From the NCBI GenBank assembly GCA_946480525.1, contig CAMLLA010000067.1, positions 1-13,724 on the forward strand: 13,724 bases of DNA. The letters are read 5' to 3'. Origin of the DNA: an uncultured Asticcacaulis sp. GTDB taxonomy: Bacteria > Pseudomonadota > Alphaproteobacteria > Caulobacterales > Caulobacteraceae. Below are positions 5,814 to 13,121 of the stretch, one piece after another. Each line of letters starts with the position of its first letter. Within the stretch, counting starts at the first letter, position 1. Position numbers and translations under genes: made by a program. The notes under the pieces are model-generated. The model made no database searches, was not told the DNA's origin, and was given only the letters and a program-made list of their open reading frames with translations.

Positions 5814-8279
5814 CTATAGCTGCGTCAGGATCGTCCTGTCGGTGATCTTGTCTTCATCGACCAGCAGGAAGGCCTTGGCCAGGATGGTTGACAGCGTGCC
5901 GTCGCCGGTAAACGGCAGCTTCAGCCCATTGGCTTCGGACGGCGCCCGGTCCGGCACGATGCACAGATAACGGTTGTCGGGCAGGATCTGGATATTGCCC
6001 GAGCCGAAATGGATGGCGTATTTCTGCCGCTTGCCCGTCACGACAAGGAACTTGCCGCTGATCTCAAGGCGATCGCGGATCGACAGGCGGGGCGCCAGTT
6101 GCGCGATCAGTTCCTTGCGCGTCTCGGCGCTTTGGCCCAGCTCACCGAAGGCCCATTCGCGCCAGTAGCCGCCGAAACGCCCGGCGGGACCGCCGTCCGT
6201 CCAGCCCGGATCGTTAGCGACGCTTGTCACGGCGACGAACAGGTCAACATCGCGCAGGGCTTCGGAAAAGACGATGGGCGGAACATCGACAAGCGCTACC
6301 GGCTGATGGTGGGCATCGAGGAAGCGCACCTGGTCGGTCGCCAGGTGCAGGGCGATGGCGGCCTCCGTCTGTCGGCCCTCGACGGCCTCGACGCTGTACT
6401 GGACGGTCAGGCCGACCCTGGGCAGGACGCGTTCAGGGATGTTGAAACTGTCCCAGCCGCCCATCAGGCCATAGCTCCAGCCGCGCGCATGGCACAGGGC
6501 GCGGAACTGATGCTGGCGCAGGATGTGGGCGGCGAAGCGGTTGGAATAGCCGTGCGTGCGCCGTTCGGCGTCGGTCAGCACGTAGATCTCGCGGTGCGCC
6601 TGCTTGACCGGCTGGGTAATGCCTTGCGTCACGATATGGCCGCGCCAGGCCAGCACCTCTTCGGGCCTGGCGTCGAGCGGGTGCCACAGCCGGACTTCGG
6701 CGTCGGGGGAGGGTGTGACAGGCCTGCCCTCGACGTCGCGCAGGCCATCGCCGGCGGTCATGACGGCCGTGCCGCCGATCTTCCAGATCAAGGAAGCGAC
6801 AATGGGTCGCCGCAGCGGATGGTCGCGAAAGTGCCGCGCCCAGTTGGAAAACGTCCAACTGCGGTCCTCCAGCCACGACGCTTCAAGGCGCAGGGCCTGG
6901 GAAGCGCGGGCGGTTTCGATCTCCTTGGCGCGGTTGCGCACCGCCGTCAGTTCGGAGGCGTGGTCGCTCTTGATGTTCGCCGGGGCGGCCTTGACCGCCT
7001 TGCCGGCGGCGTTTTGCCAGCTGAGGTCGGTATCGGTCGCCGTCAGGCGGATCGTGGCTGTGGCGTCGCCCGCCTGCGTGACCAGCACGCCGTCGTCGTC
7101 GAGGCCGAAATCCGGCAGCGAAAGGTCTTCGAGCGCTTCGACAGATTGTCCTGTCTTGTCAGCCAGTTCGGCCAATCGGCTCTCGATCAGCTTTCGCGCC
7201 GAAGGGTACTTGATCGCGCTCCTGAGGCGGATCAGTTCGGCGGCCGCCATCGGCTCGGAGGCGCGCTCGGACAGGGCCCACAGGGCGGCATTACCCAGCT
7301 TGACCGACCGCGCGCCGAAGTTCGGCACCTTGCGGAAGCACTTTTCGCAGAAGCGGCCAAGCGCGCCCGCGACCTCGGGGCCAGGCATGAGGACGGACGC
7401 CCAGACGAGGCCTTTCAGGATGTCGAGGCTGAGATCAATGATTGACGGATCGGGCGTGGTGGTGCTCAGCCAGTGCAGGGTCCGCGCTTCGGCGGCGTCA
7501 AGGCCGGCCGCGTCCAGCGCCGCCTTCGCGCTGTCCAGCCATTTGCGCGACGGCTTGGCCTTGTCTCCGGCGTCGGCGGCCAGCGCCATAAGGGCGGTCG
7601 TGGCGGTTTTCGTATCCGGATCAAGTGTTTCCAGATAATCTCTAACGTCATCTGCGAACGGACCATTCGGCAGGTTCGCCTGCTCGGGCGCTTCCCCCAG
7701 CAGGCGGTCAATCCGGTCGGCGATTTCGACCAGGGCCCTGGTGGGCGGCTGGTCGGCCCATCGTGGCCGCAGGGCCGCATCCCGCGCCCCTTTGAGACTT
7801 GCGCGCAAGGACAACGGCAGGGGCTGCTGCTCTGACAGCCGCTCGACGGCGCCCAGGATCGGTTTGGCGGGAAAGACGGGTTCGAGGTAACCGTCCCTTT
7901 GCCAGGCATCGACGATAAGCGTCAGGTCGTCGCCGTCGAACGGCAGGCGAAGGCGCATCAGCTCGGCGGCGATGAAGTTGCGCGCGCCGTCGACCCGGTG
8001 CGGGCCGAGGTTGGCAATCGAAAGCGCCCGTTCGGTCTTCTCGGGATCGGCGCGCAAGGCTGCCCGCAAGGTTTCGACCTGCCGCGCCTGGGTGTCCTTC
8101 ATGAGGGCCTGCCAGCGCGGCGAACCGCCAAGCGGCGTCATGCCGTAGCCGTCCGCCAGGGTTTCGCGGCAGATCTGCGTGAACGCCTGCTCGCCCGGAC
8201 CGGATGAGGCCGGGGCGGAGGTTACAGGTGTCGGAGTGTCGGGGCCTGACTTGCCGAAGAGGCGGCGCAGGAAGTCCAT
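5814..8279 (-). CDS. DUF4132 (MolR/YehI-like) protein with C-terminal DUF7737-like domain
   Basis: The product is 821 aa, cytoplasmic, with no signal or membrane segment. The N-terminal 60 % is alpha-helical and poorly conserved. A beta-rich stretch near 395-435 leads into the DUF4132 core (about 445-610), with RSWTFSNWARHFRDHPLRRPIVASLIW, an IYVLTDAE segment, and the diagnostic YSNRFAAHILRQHQFRALCHARGW. The C-terminal part (about 675-821) has DLFVAVTSVANDPGW, then RDRLEISGKFLVVTGKRQKYAIHFGSGNI as in the DUF7737 tail of this family. Known E. coli relatives are MolR (historically tied to molybdate regulation) and YehI; no biochemical activity is established. Its ATG shares one base with the stop of the upstream beta-grasp-like gene (TGATG), and the last codons of that gene supply an AGGTGG ribosome site. 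The two proteins are therefore probably made together and may interact. Confidence 0.88.
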   Translation of the reverse strand: MDFLRRLFGKSGPDTPTPVTSAPASSGPGEQAFTQICRETLADGYGMTPLGGSPRWQALMKDTQARQVETLRAALRADPEKTERALSIANLGPHRVDGARNFIAAELMRLRLPFDGDDLTLIVDAWQRDGYLEPVFPAKPILGAVERLSEQQPLPLSLRASLKGARDAALRPRWADQPPTRALVEIADRIDRLLGEAPEQANLPNGPFADDVRDYLETLDPDTKTATTALMALAADAGDKAKPSRKWLDSAKAALDAAGLDAAEARTLHWLSTTTPDPSIIDLSLDILKGLVWASVLMPGPEVAGALGRFCEKCFRKVPNFGARSVKLGNAALWALSERASEPMAAAELIRLRSAIKYPSARKLIESRLAELADKTGQSVEALEDLSLPDFGLDDDGVLVTQAGDATATIRLTATDTDLSWQNAAGKAVKAAPANIKSDHASELTAVRNRAKEIETARASQALRLEASWLEDRSWTFSNWARHFRDHPLRRPIVASLIWKIGGTAVMTAGDGLRDVEGRPVTPSPDAEVRLWHPLDARPEEVLAWRGHIVTQGITQPVKQAHREIYVLTDAERRTHGYSNRFAAHILRQHQFRALCHARGWSYGLMGGWDSFNIPERVLPRVGLTVQYSVEAVEGRQTEAAIALHLATDQVRFLDAHHQPVALVDVPPIVFSEALRDVDLFVAVTSVANDPGWTDGGPAGRFGGYWREWAFGELGQSAETRKELIAQLAPRLSIRDRLEISGKFLVVTGKRQKYAIHFGSGNIQILPDNRYLCIVPDRAPSEANGLKLPFTGDGTLSTILAKAFLLVDEDKITDRTILTQL

Positions 8280-8707
8280 CAGCCACCTACCAGCGGGGTG
8301 AGATAGAGGAAGACGACTTCGGCGTCGGGTGTCAGTGCGACCTCTTCGTCCAGCTCTTCGAGCTGCCGGTCGTTGAACAGCAATATGAAGCGGTTCCGGC
8401 CGAAGGCTTCGATGGCGCGCGCCGTTTCCTTTTCAGCGTCGATCGGCTTCGGCCTGCGCTGGACAGCTGGGGCCGGATTGAGAATGGCTTCGGCGGAACC
8501 GTCCTCGGCCGAGACCAGGAACGAGCGTACGACAGTGGCGGCGTTGGCATTGCGGCTGTTCAGCTCGGCAACCTCCGCTTCAACGCGGCGCCGGATGATT
8601 TCGCGCGCCGATACACGCTCGGACGCCAACCGCAGGTCGGCGGCCCGGACACGGCCGGGCGCCCGCCCGCCGAAATGTTCATCGACAATCTTGAGCAGCG
8701 CGGCCAT
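8279..8707 (-). CDS. Putative beta-grasp, ubiquitin/MoaD-like protein with C-terminal GlyGly
   Basis: I take the ATG at 8707: GGAGG sits four bases before it, and the GTG at 8725 would lie upstream of the predicted transcription start. The 142-aa product opens with a strand (LLKIVDEHF, 4-12) and then ADLRLASERVSAREIIRRRVEAEVAEL (about 23-49), a strand plus long helix as in a beta-grasp N-terminus. A linker (50-90) carries RSFLVSAEDG and NPAPAVQRRP. After a helix (92-102) come FILLFNDRQLEELDEEV (107-123) and AEVVFLYLTPLVGG (129-142). The last strand with a terminal -PLVGG closely resembles MoaD/ThiS and ubiquitin ends, where the terminal Gly is adenylated by an E1-like enzyme. No E1, E2 or JAB gene is in the window. 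The gene is 1 base overlapped with the DUF4132 gene. The fold is inference from strand pattern and tail; the family is unnamed as far as I know. Confidence 0.7.
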   Translation of the reverse strand: MAALLKIVDEHFGGRAPGRVRAADLRLASERVSAREIIRRRVEAEVAELNSRNANAATVVRSFLVSAEDGSAEAILNPAPAVQRRPKPIDAEKETARAIEAFGRNRFILLFNDRQLEELDEEVALTPDAEVVFLYLTPLVGG

Positions 8708-8728
8708 GTGTCCTCCACTGATCACAAG

Positions 8729-8757
8729 AGATTAGTGCCGCCCTGACCGGAGTGCAA
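8729..8757 (-). promoter_or_regulatory. Sigma70-type promoter of the GlyGly-protein/DUF4132 operon
   Basis: On the minus strand TTGCAC (8757-8752) is followed after exactly 17 bases by TAATCT (8734-8729). Predicted +1 is about 8722, giving a leader of about 15 bases that holds the GGAGG ribosome site (8715-8711) and the ATG at 8707. This separates the operon from the upstream same-strand gene ending at 8804 and rules out the GTG at 8725 as a start on this transcript. Confidence 0.6.
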
Positions 8758-8803
8758 TACCGCCTTTCACCACCCTGCCTTGTTTGGCGCTGGAACTTAT
8801 CGC

Positions 8804-9529
8804 TTATTCCGTCACGCTCACCTTCTTCACCACCTTACCGGCGTCATCCAGCATATGGATTTCCGGATTGCCGTCTGCGGCGACGAGAAGCTGCAGGCGG
8901 GGCCGGCCCCTGGCGTCATTGAGGACAAGGGCCGATGCCTTGTCCCGCGTCGTGCCCAGATAGATCCTTGGCTGGGCCAGCCGGCCTTCGTCCGCCAGCC
9001 GTTGCCAGTAGGCACGGCGCTCGGCCGCCGGCAGCTTCCGGGCTTCCGCGGTGAAACGGCTCATGTCGGCGCTCGAGGCCGTCGTGTGGACCGGCACATC
9101 GTTGATGACAAGTGATGAACTCGATGCCTTCTCCGTATCGGTATGCAGCAGTTGCAGGGCCTGGTCCTGGCGGAAGCGGTCGAAGGTGAGCGACAGGCCG
9201 GCGGAAATCCTGCCATCGGCGTCTTGGCGGCCGTTCTGGATCAGGCCGCCGTTTTCGCTGCCTTCGTCGTTGATGAAGATCATGCCGGCCTTGTTGGCGC
9301 GGTCCGGGTGCGGTCGTTCGACGCCCTGTTCGTAAAGGCCGGGAAAGCGGGCGCGGCTGGAAATGATCATCCGCTTGGTGCCGTCCGGCTCGACGATATT
9401 GACGCGGCCAACGGTGATCTCGTCGAAGTGCGCGTGGTTCGAAGCCTTGGCGCCGCACAGCATGGCGACAGCGCCGATCGCTGCGGCCGATGTGATGCAG
9501 CCGGTGAAAAAGGGATGAAATTTGAACAT
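8804..9529 (-). CDS. Uncharacterised membrane-anchored or exported protein
   Basis: The product is 241 aa from the ATG at 9529. The upstream extension of the frame (to 9673) is Arg/His-rich, non-conserved in character and lies in the divergent promoter region, so I exclude it. Residues 7-27 form one hydrophobic segment (signal anchor or uncleaved signal); the cysteine at 25 does not sit in a lipobox. The exported part begins with ITVGRVNIVEPDGTKRMIIS (38-57) and RFPGL (61-65), then GMIFINDEGSENGGLI (82-97) and GLSLTFDRFRQDQALQLL (111-128). It ends with beta hairpins of the NDARGRPRLQLLVAADGNPEIHMLDDAGKVV type. Such D/N-x-x-G turns between short strands suggest a beta-solenoid or beta-sandwich. 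I recognise the pattern as a recurring hypothetical family but no function is known to me. It is divergent from the GH-A-like hydrolase gene. Confidence 0.75.
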   Translation of the reverse strand: MFKFHPFFTGCITSAAAIGAVAMLCGAKASNHAHFDEITVGRVNIVEPDGTKRMIISSRARFPGLYEQGVERPHPDRANKAGMIFINDEGSENGGLIQNGRQDADGRISAGLSLTFDRFRQDQALQLLHTDTEKASSSSLVINDVPVHTTASSADMSRFTAEARKLPAAERRAYWQRLADEGRLAQPRIYLGTTRDKASALVLNDARGRPRLQLLVAADGNPEIHMLDDAGKVVKKVSVTE

Positions 9530-9682
9530 GTTGGTATCCCGGTTGTGGTGATGATGATCCAGGCCTATCCGGATGTTCGTCAGGTGACCAGTTACAGTTT
9601 GGTAAGGCCGGGGAGCGGCACGGCGCCTTTGGCGTCGAACACGCCGCTTGACGGCTTCGGACAGGCGGCTCACCCTTGCGTC

Positions 9683-11953
9683 ATGACGATACGCCTGTCT
9701 TTCCTGGCCCTAGCCCTGTCCCTGCTGGCCGCGCCGGTCGCCGCTGAAACCGTGCGGCCCGTGGCCGGCCAGGGCTGGTGGGCCTTCACGCCCGCCGAAG
9801 ACGGCTTCGACCCGGCGTCGAAACTTGATCTGCGCAGCCTGAATGAAGACATTGCCGGCCAGCACGGGTTTATCCGGTTGAGCGGAGACGGCGAAAGCTT
9901 CGTGCGTGGCGACGGTCAGCCGATCCGTTTCTGGGGCGGCACGGTCTCAGCCGAAGGCAGCCACGCCGACATCGACCGCATGGCGCGCTTCCTGGCCAAA
10001 CGCGGCGTCAACATGGTGCGCTGGCATGGCAATCTGGCGCCCACCGACCGGCGCGATTCGAAGATCACCGACGTCAACGAAGCGGCCCTGGACCAGCTCT
10101 TCTATCTGGTCGCCGCCATGAAGAAGGAAGGCATCTACGTCACGGTCTCGCCGTACTGGGCCTTCTTCGACCGCATGCACGATGCGACCGGCGCGCGCAC
10201 CCAGCCCGGCTGGCCGCTGCCGCGCAATCCTGAGGCCAATACCACGACCGGCCTTCTGTTCTACGATCCGGTCATGATCGACGCGTACCGCAACTGGATG
10301 GAAGCGCTTTTCCTGCGTGAAAATCCCTATACCGGCAAGGCCTTGCGCGATGATCCCGCCGTCGCCGTCTTCCAGATCCAGAACGAGGACTCGCTTTTGT
10401 TCTGGACCTTCAACGACATAAGGGGCGCCGACCGCGACCAGCTGGAACGAACGTTCGGAGATTGGCTAAAGCAGAAATACCCGACGCTTCAGGCCGCCAA
10501 GGCCGAGTGGGACGGCGCTGAGGCCAAGGGAGCACTTAATCCGGATCGTCCCGACAAGGGCATGATGGCCCTGCCCAATATCTATGAACTCACACAAGGC
10601 GCGCCCGAAGGTGGCCTGGAACGGCGCTACGCCGACACCACCCAGTTCCTGACCGAAACCATGTACCGCTTCAATCGCGGCATGCAGCACTGGCTGCGCT
10701 ATGAACTGGCGGTGACCAGCCTGATCAATGCCGGAAACTGGCGCACGGCCAGCATGGAACGGCTGAACGACGCCGAACGCTACAGCTACGCCGCAACCGA
10801 TGTCATCGCGGTCAATCGTTACGTCACCGGCCGCCATGAGGGCAGTGACACCGTCAGCTGGGCGGTCAAGGCGGGTGACCGCTACACCGATGTTTCGACC
10901 CTGACCGATCCAGGCAGTTTCCCCCTGGCTGTCAAACAGCCCGCCGGTCATCCGATGATGGTGACGGAATCGCTATGGGTGCCGCCGACCGCCTATGAAA
11001 GCGAAGCGCCTTTCCTGGTCTCGGCGCTGCAGTCGCTGGGCGGGGTCGACGCCTATTACTGGTTCCATCTCGGCGGCAAGGGAGAATGGGACCAGCCGCG
11101 CAGCGCCAACGGCCACATGCCTTCGATTGGCAAGTGGATCGCCAATTCGCCCATGACGCTGGGCCAGTTTCCGGCCGCGGCCCTGATGTACCGCCAGGGC
11201 TACATCGATCCGGCGCCGGCGGCGGTGGTCGAACACCGCACCCTCGATGACCTGTGGCAGCGCAAGGTGCCCTTGATAGCGGAGGAGGGCGGGTTCGATC
11301 CCAACCGCGATTCCGCACCCTATGTCCGAAACGGCGTCGGCACCGTGTCGCCGCTGGCCTACCTGGCTGGTCCGGTCAAGGTGGTCTACGGATCGGACGC
11401 AAGGGACGAGGTCGCCGACCTGGGCGGCCAGATCGACAGCGTGCATGGCACTGTCACCAGCCTCGGCGGGGCCGTGACCTGGAGCTACAGCGACGGCATA
11501 GCGCGGCTGGATACGCCGAAGGCCCAGGGCGTTACCGGCTTCCTCAGCAAGGCCCGCGACTTCCGCCTGAGCGCCGTCGCGATCGTCTCGGACAATGCCT
11601 ATGCCACCATCCTGGCCGTCAGCCTGGATGGTCTGCCGTTGCGCGACAGCCGAAAGGTCCTGATGCAGGCGGGCACCCAGGCGCGACCGACGGGCTGGAT
11701 CGATACGGATGCCGTCTGGAGTGATGGCGACGGCAAGGCCGTCACCGGCCGGCAAATCACCGAGCATGGCGCGGCGCCATGGCTGGTCGCGGACACGCGC
11801 GCCACGGTGCGCATCGACAATCCCGCGCTGAAACGGGCAACCGTCCTGGACGCCAACGGCCTGGCCACGGCGGTCGCCAGCGTCCGGTCTTCAGCGGACG
11901 GAATAACGGTCAGCCTTCCGAAAGACGGCCTGTATGTGCTTGTCGAGCCCTGA
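9683..11953 (+). CDS. Secreted clan GH-A-like glycoside hydrolase (cellulase/mannanase-like)
   Basis: The product is 756 aa from the ATG at 9683, opening a signal peptide (MTIRLSFLALALSLLAAPVAA, then ETV). The frame is open far upstream, but that part is antisense to the neighbouring gene. Ribosome site is weak. The N-terminal region (about 75-480) reads as a (beta/alpha)8 barrel: IRFWGGTVSAEG, then FLAKRGVNMVRWHGN (strand 2 with Arg), VTVSPYW, and VFQIQNEDS, where N234-E235 match the Asn-Glu acid/base pair of clan GH-A. The nucleophile candidate is E429 in MMVTESLWVPP. VDAYYWFHLGG follows as barrel strand 8. Residues of about 520-756 are beta-rich accessory domains, ending in a strand that could cap the catalytic domain. 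Nearby secreted GH105 and DUF1080 proteins fit polysaccharide breakdown. Family number and substrate are not recognisable by eye. Confidence 0.85.
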   Translation: MTIRLSFLALALSLLAAPVAAETVRPVAGQGWWAFTPAEDGFDPASKLDLRSLNEDIAGQHGFIRLSGDGESFVRGDGQPIRFWGGTVSAEGSHADIDRMARFLAKRGVNMVRWHGNLAPTDRRDSKITDVNEAALDQLFYLVAAMKKEGIYVTVSPYWAFFDRMHDATGARTQPGWPLPRNPEANTTTGLLFYDPVMIDAYRNWMEALFLRENPYTGKALRDDPAVAVFQIQNEDSLLFWTFNDIRGADRDQLERTFGDWLKQKYPTLQAAKAEWDGAEAKGALNPDRPDKGMMALPNIYELTQGAPEGGLERRYADTTQFLTETMYRFNRGMQHWLRYELAVTSLINAGNWRTASMERLNDAERYSYAATDVIAVNRYVTGRHEGSDTVSWAVKAGDRYTDVSTLTDPGSFPLAVKQPAGHPMMVTESLWVPPTAYESEAPFLVSALQSLGGVDAYYWFHLGGKGEWDQPRSANGHMPSIGKWIANSPMTLGQFPAAALMYRQGYIDPAPAAVVEHRTLDDLWQRKVPLIAEEGGFDPNRDSAPYVRNGVGTVSPLAYLAGPVKVVYGSDARDEVADLGGQIDSVHGTVTSLGGAVTWSYSDGIARLDTPKAQGVTGFLSKARDFRLSAVAIVSDNAYATILAVSLDGLPLRDSRKVLMQAGTQARPTGWIDTDAVWSDGDGKAVTGRQITEHGAAPWLVADTRATVRIDNPALKRATVLDANGLATAVASVRSSADGITVSLPKDGLYVLVEP

Positions 11954-12044
11954 CCTGTCGCCACGCCTTTATTGATTCTGGCGCTTTGGCGGAACGATGT
12001 TACATTCGGTCGCCCGCCGGGCAAGCGCGGGACCGGGGCAGGGA

Positions 12045-13061
12045 ATGACACAGACATCAGACAAGGGTTGGCTGCGGCGCGGCCTGCTGGCGGCAGGCCT
12101 ATCTTTGAGCGCGCTGCCGCAGATCGGCGTGGCGCAGATACTGAACGCCCAGGCGGCGAAACAGATTGAGCCGGACGGCAAGAAGGGCATCCGGCTGGCC
12201 GCGCGCGAAGACCCGGGGCAAAGGATGACCGTCGAAGTCATGATCGATGACCAGGGACCGTTTCGCTTTGTGGTCGATACGGCCGCGGAACGTTCGGTGC
12301 TTTCCGACGACGTCGCCGCCCGCCTGGGCCTGACGGCGGGGCCGTCGGTCATGGTGTCCGGCATCGCCCGGCGTATCTCCGCGCCCACCGTAGCGGTCCG
12401 CGAACTGGCGTTCGGCCCGTTCCGGCGCCAGGGCATGAAGCTGCCTGTCCTGCCCAGGGCGTCGGTAATGTCCGATGGCTATCTGGGGCTCGATGCCATC
12501 GACGGCACGCGCGTGACGTTCGACTTCGCCAATCGTGCGATACGCATCGAAGAAGCTGGCCGCGAACACTCCGGCGACGGTGCCGAAGCCCGGCCCGACG
12601 TCACCCATGTTCGCGCCAGAGGCAGTGGCGGTTATCTCAGGGTCATGGACTGCTTGGCCGACAGCGTCGCGGCTATTGCCTTCATCGACACGGGCGCCGA
12701 GGTTTCGATCGGGAATATCTCGTTGATGAACGCTCTGGCGGCGCGTAACAAGATTTTCGCCCCCCAGGCCAATGTCATCCTGACCGGCGTGACCGGCGGC
12801 GAAATCACCGGCCAGGCCGTCCCCATCGGGCGCATAAGGTTGCAGAACCTGGCCTTCACCAACGGCACCCTGATCATCGCCGACGTGCCGGACTTTACCC
12901 TGTGGAAGGTCCGGCAGCGGCCGGCCCTGCTGATCGGCATGGACTATCTGCGCCAGTTCGCTTCGGTGACGCTCGATTATCGCGCCAGGGACATCCGCTT
13001 CGAACTGAGCGCCGCCCCGCCGCAAGCCCTGCCGGGCGTCAGCATCGAAGTCGCGGTGTGA
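12045..13061 (+). CDS. Two-lobed retropepsin-like aspartic protease, exported
   Basis: The product is 338 aa from the ATG at 12045, preceded by GGGG/AGGG and followed by a signal-like segment (LRRGLLAAGLSLSALPQIGVA, about 10-30, with an RR pair so possibly Tat). The alternative ATG at 11997 adds 16 residues ahead of the signal and is less likely. Two retropepsin-type lobes are visible. Lobe 1 has FVVDTAAERSVLS (75-87) and the later hydrophobic-Gly motif YLGLDAI (146-152). Lobe 2 has FIDTGAEVSIGN (213-224) and LLIGMDYL (295-302). So both catalytic aspartates (D78, D215) are present on one chain, as in pepsin, although the first lobe reads DTA in place of DTG. Bacterial proteins of this Asp_protease_2 type act in the periplasm or inner membrane, with unknown targets. 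The gene follows the GH gene by 91 bases and converges on a Sel1-repeat gene. Confidence 0.88.
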   Translation: MTQTSDKGWLRRGLLAAGLSLSALPQIGVAQILNAQAAKQIEPDGKKGIRLAAREDPGQRMTVEVMIDDQGPFRFVVDTAAERSVLSDDVAARLGLTAGPSVMVSGIARRISAPTVAVRELAFGPFRRQGMKLPVLPRASVMSDGYLGLDAIDGTRVTFDFANRAIRIEEAGREHSGDGAEARPDVTHVRARGSGGYLRVMDCLADSVAAIAFIDTGAEVSIGNISLMNALAARNKIFAPQANVILTGVTGGEITGQAVPIGRIRLQNLAFTNGTLIIADVPDFTLWKVRQRPALLIGMDYLRQFASVTLDYRARDIRFELSAAPPQALPGVSIEVAV

Positions 13062-13063
13062 TC

Positions 13064-13119
13064 TTTCCGCGAAGCATGGCGCCGGCCGTGACTTCACGGA
13101 GAACGTGCTTGCGCGGAAA
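13064..13119. terminator. Long stem-loop between convergent genes, possible bidirectional terminator
   Basis: TTTCCGCGAAGCA (13064-13076) pairs with TGCTTGCGCGGAAA (13106-13119) as a 13-bp stem with one bulged G (13111). The loop contains a second dyad, CCGTGA-CT-TCACGG (13086-13099). It fills the gap between the two stop codons. There is no T-run on either strand, so it is not a classical intrinsic terminator; it could block read-through by structure or be a bound site. Confidence 0.45.
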
Positions 13120-13121
13120 CA

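Noticed and set aside
6009..7445. A 478-codon open frame on the plus strand inside the DUF4132 gene.
   Set aside because: It is antisense to a well-supported gene, has no recognisable domain or ribosome site, and is the expected shadow of high-GC codon usage.
8708..8725. GTG start at 8725 for the GlyGly-tailed protein.
   Set aside because: It has no ribosome site, its own codons contain the GGAGG used by the ATG at 8707, and it lies upstream of the predicted transcription start.
9648..9674. A possible Caulobacter-type promoter (TTGACGG, 14 bases, GCTCACC) that would make the GH-A-like mRNA nearly leaderless.
   Set aside because: The -10 half matches the GCTANAWC consensus poorly, so I do not list it as a feature, although the weak ribosome site makes it worth remembering.
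9143..9682. A 180-codon upstream extension of the GH-A-like hydrolase frame.
   Set aside because: It is antisense to the 8804-9529 gene, and the signal peptide at the ATG at 9683 marks the true start.
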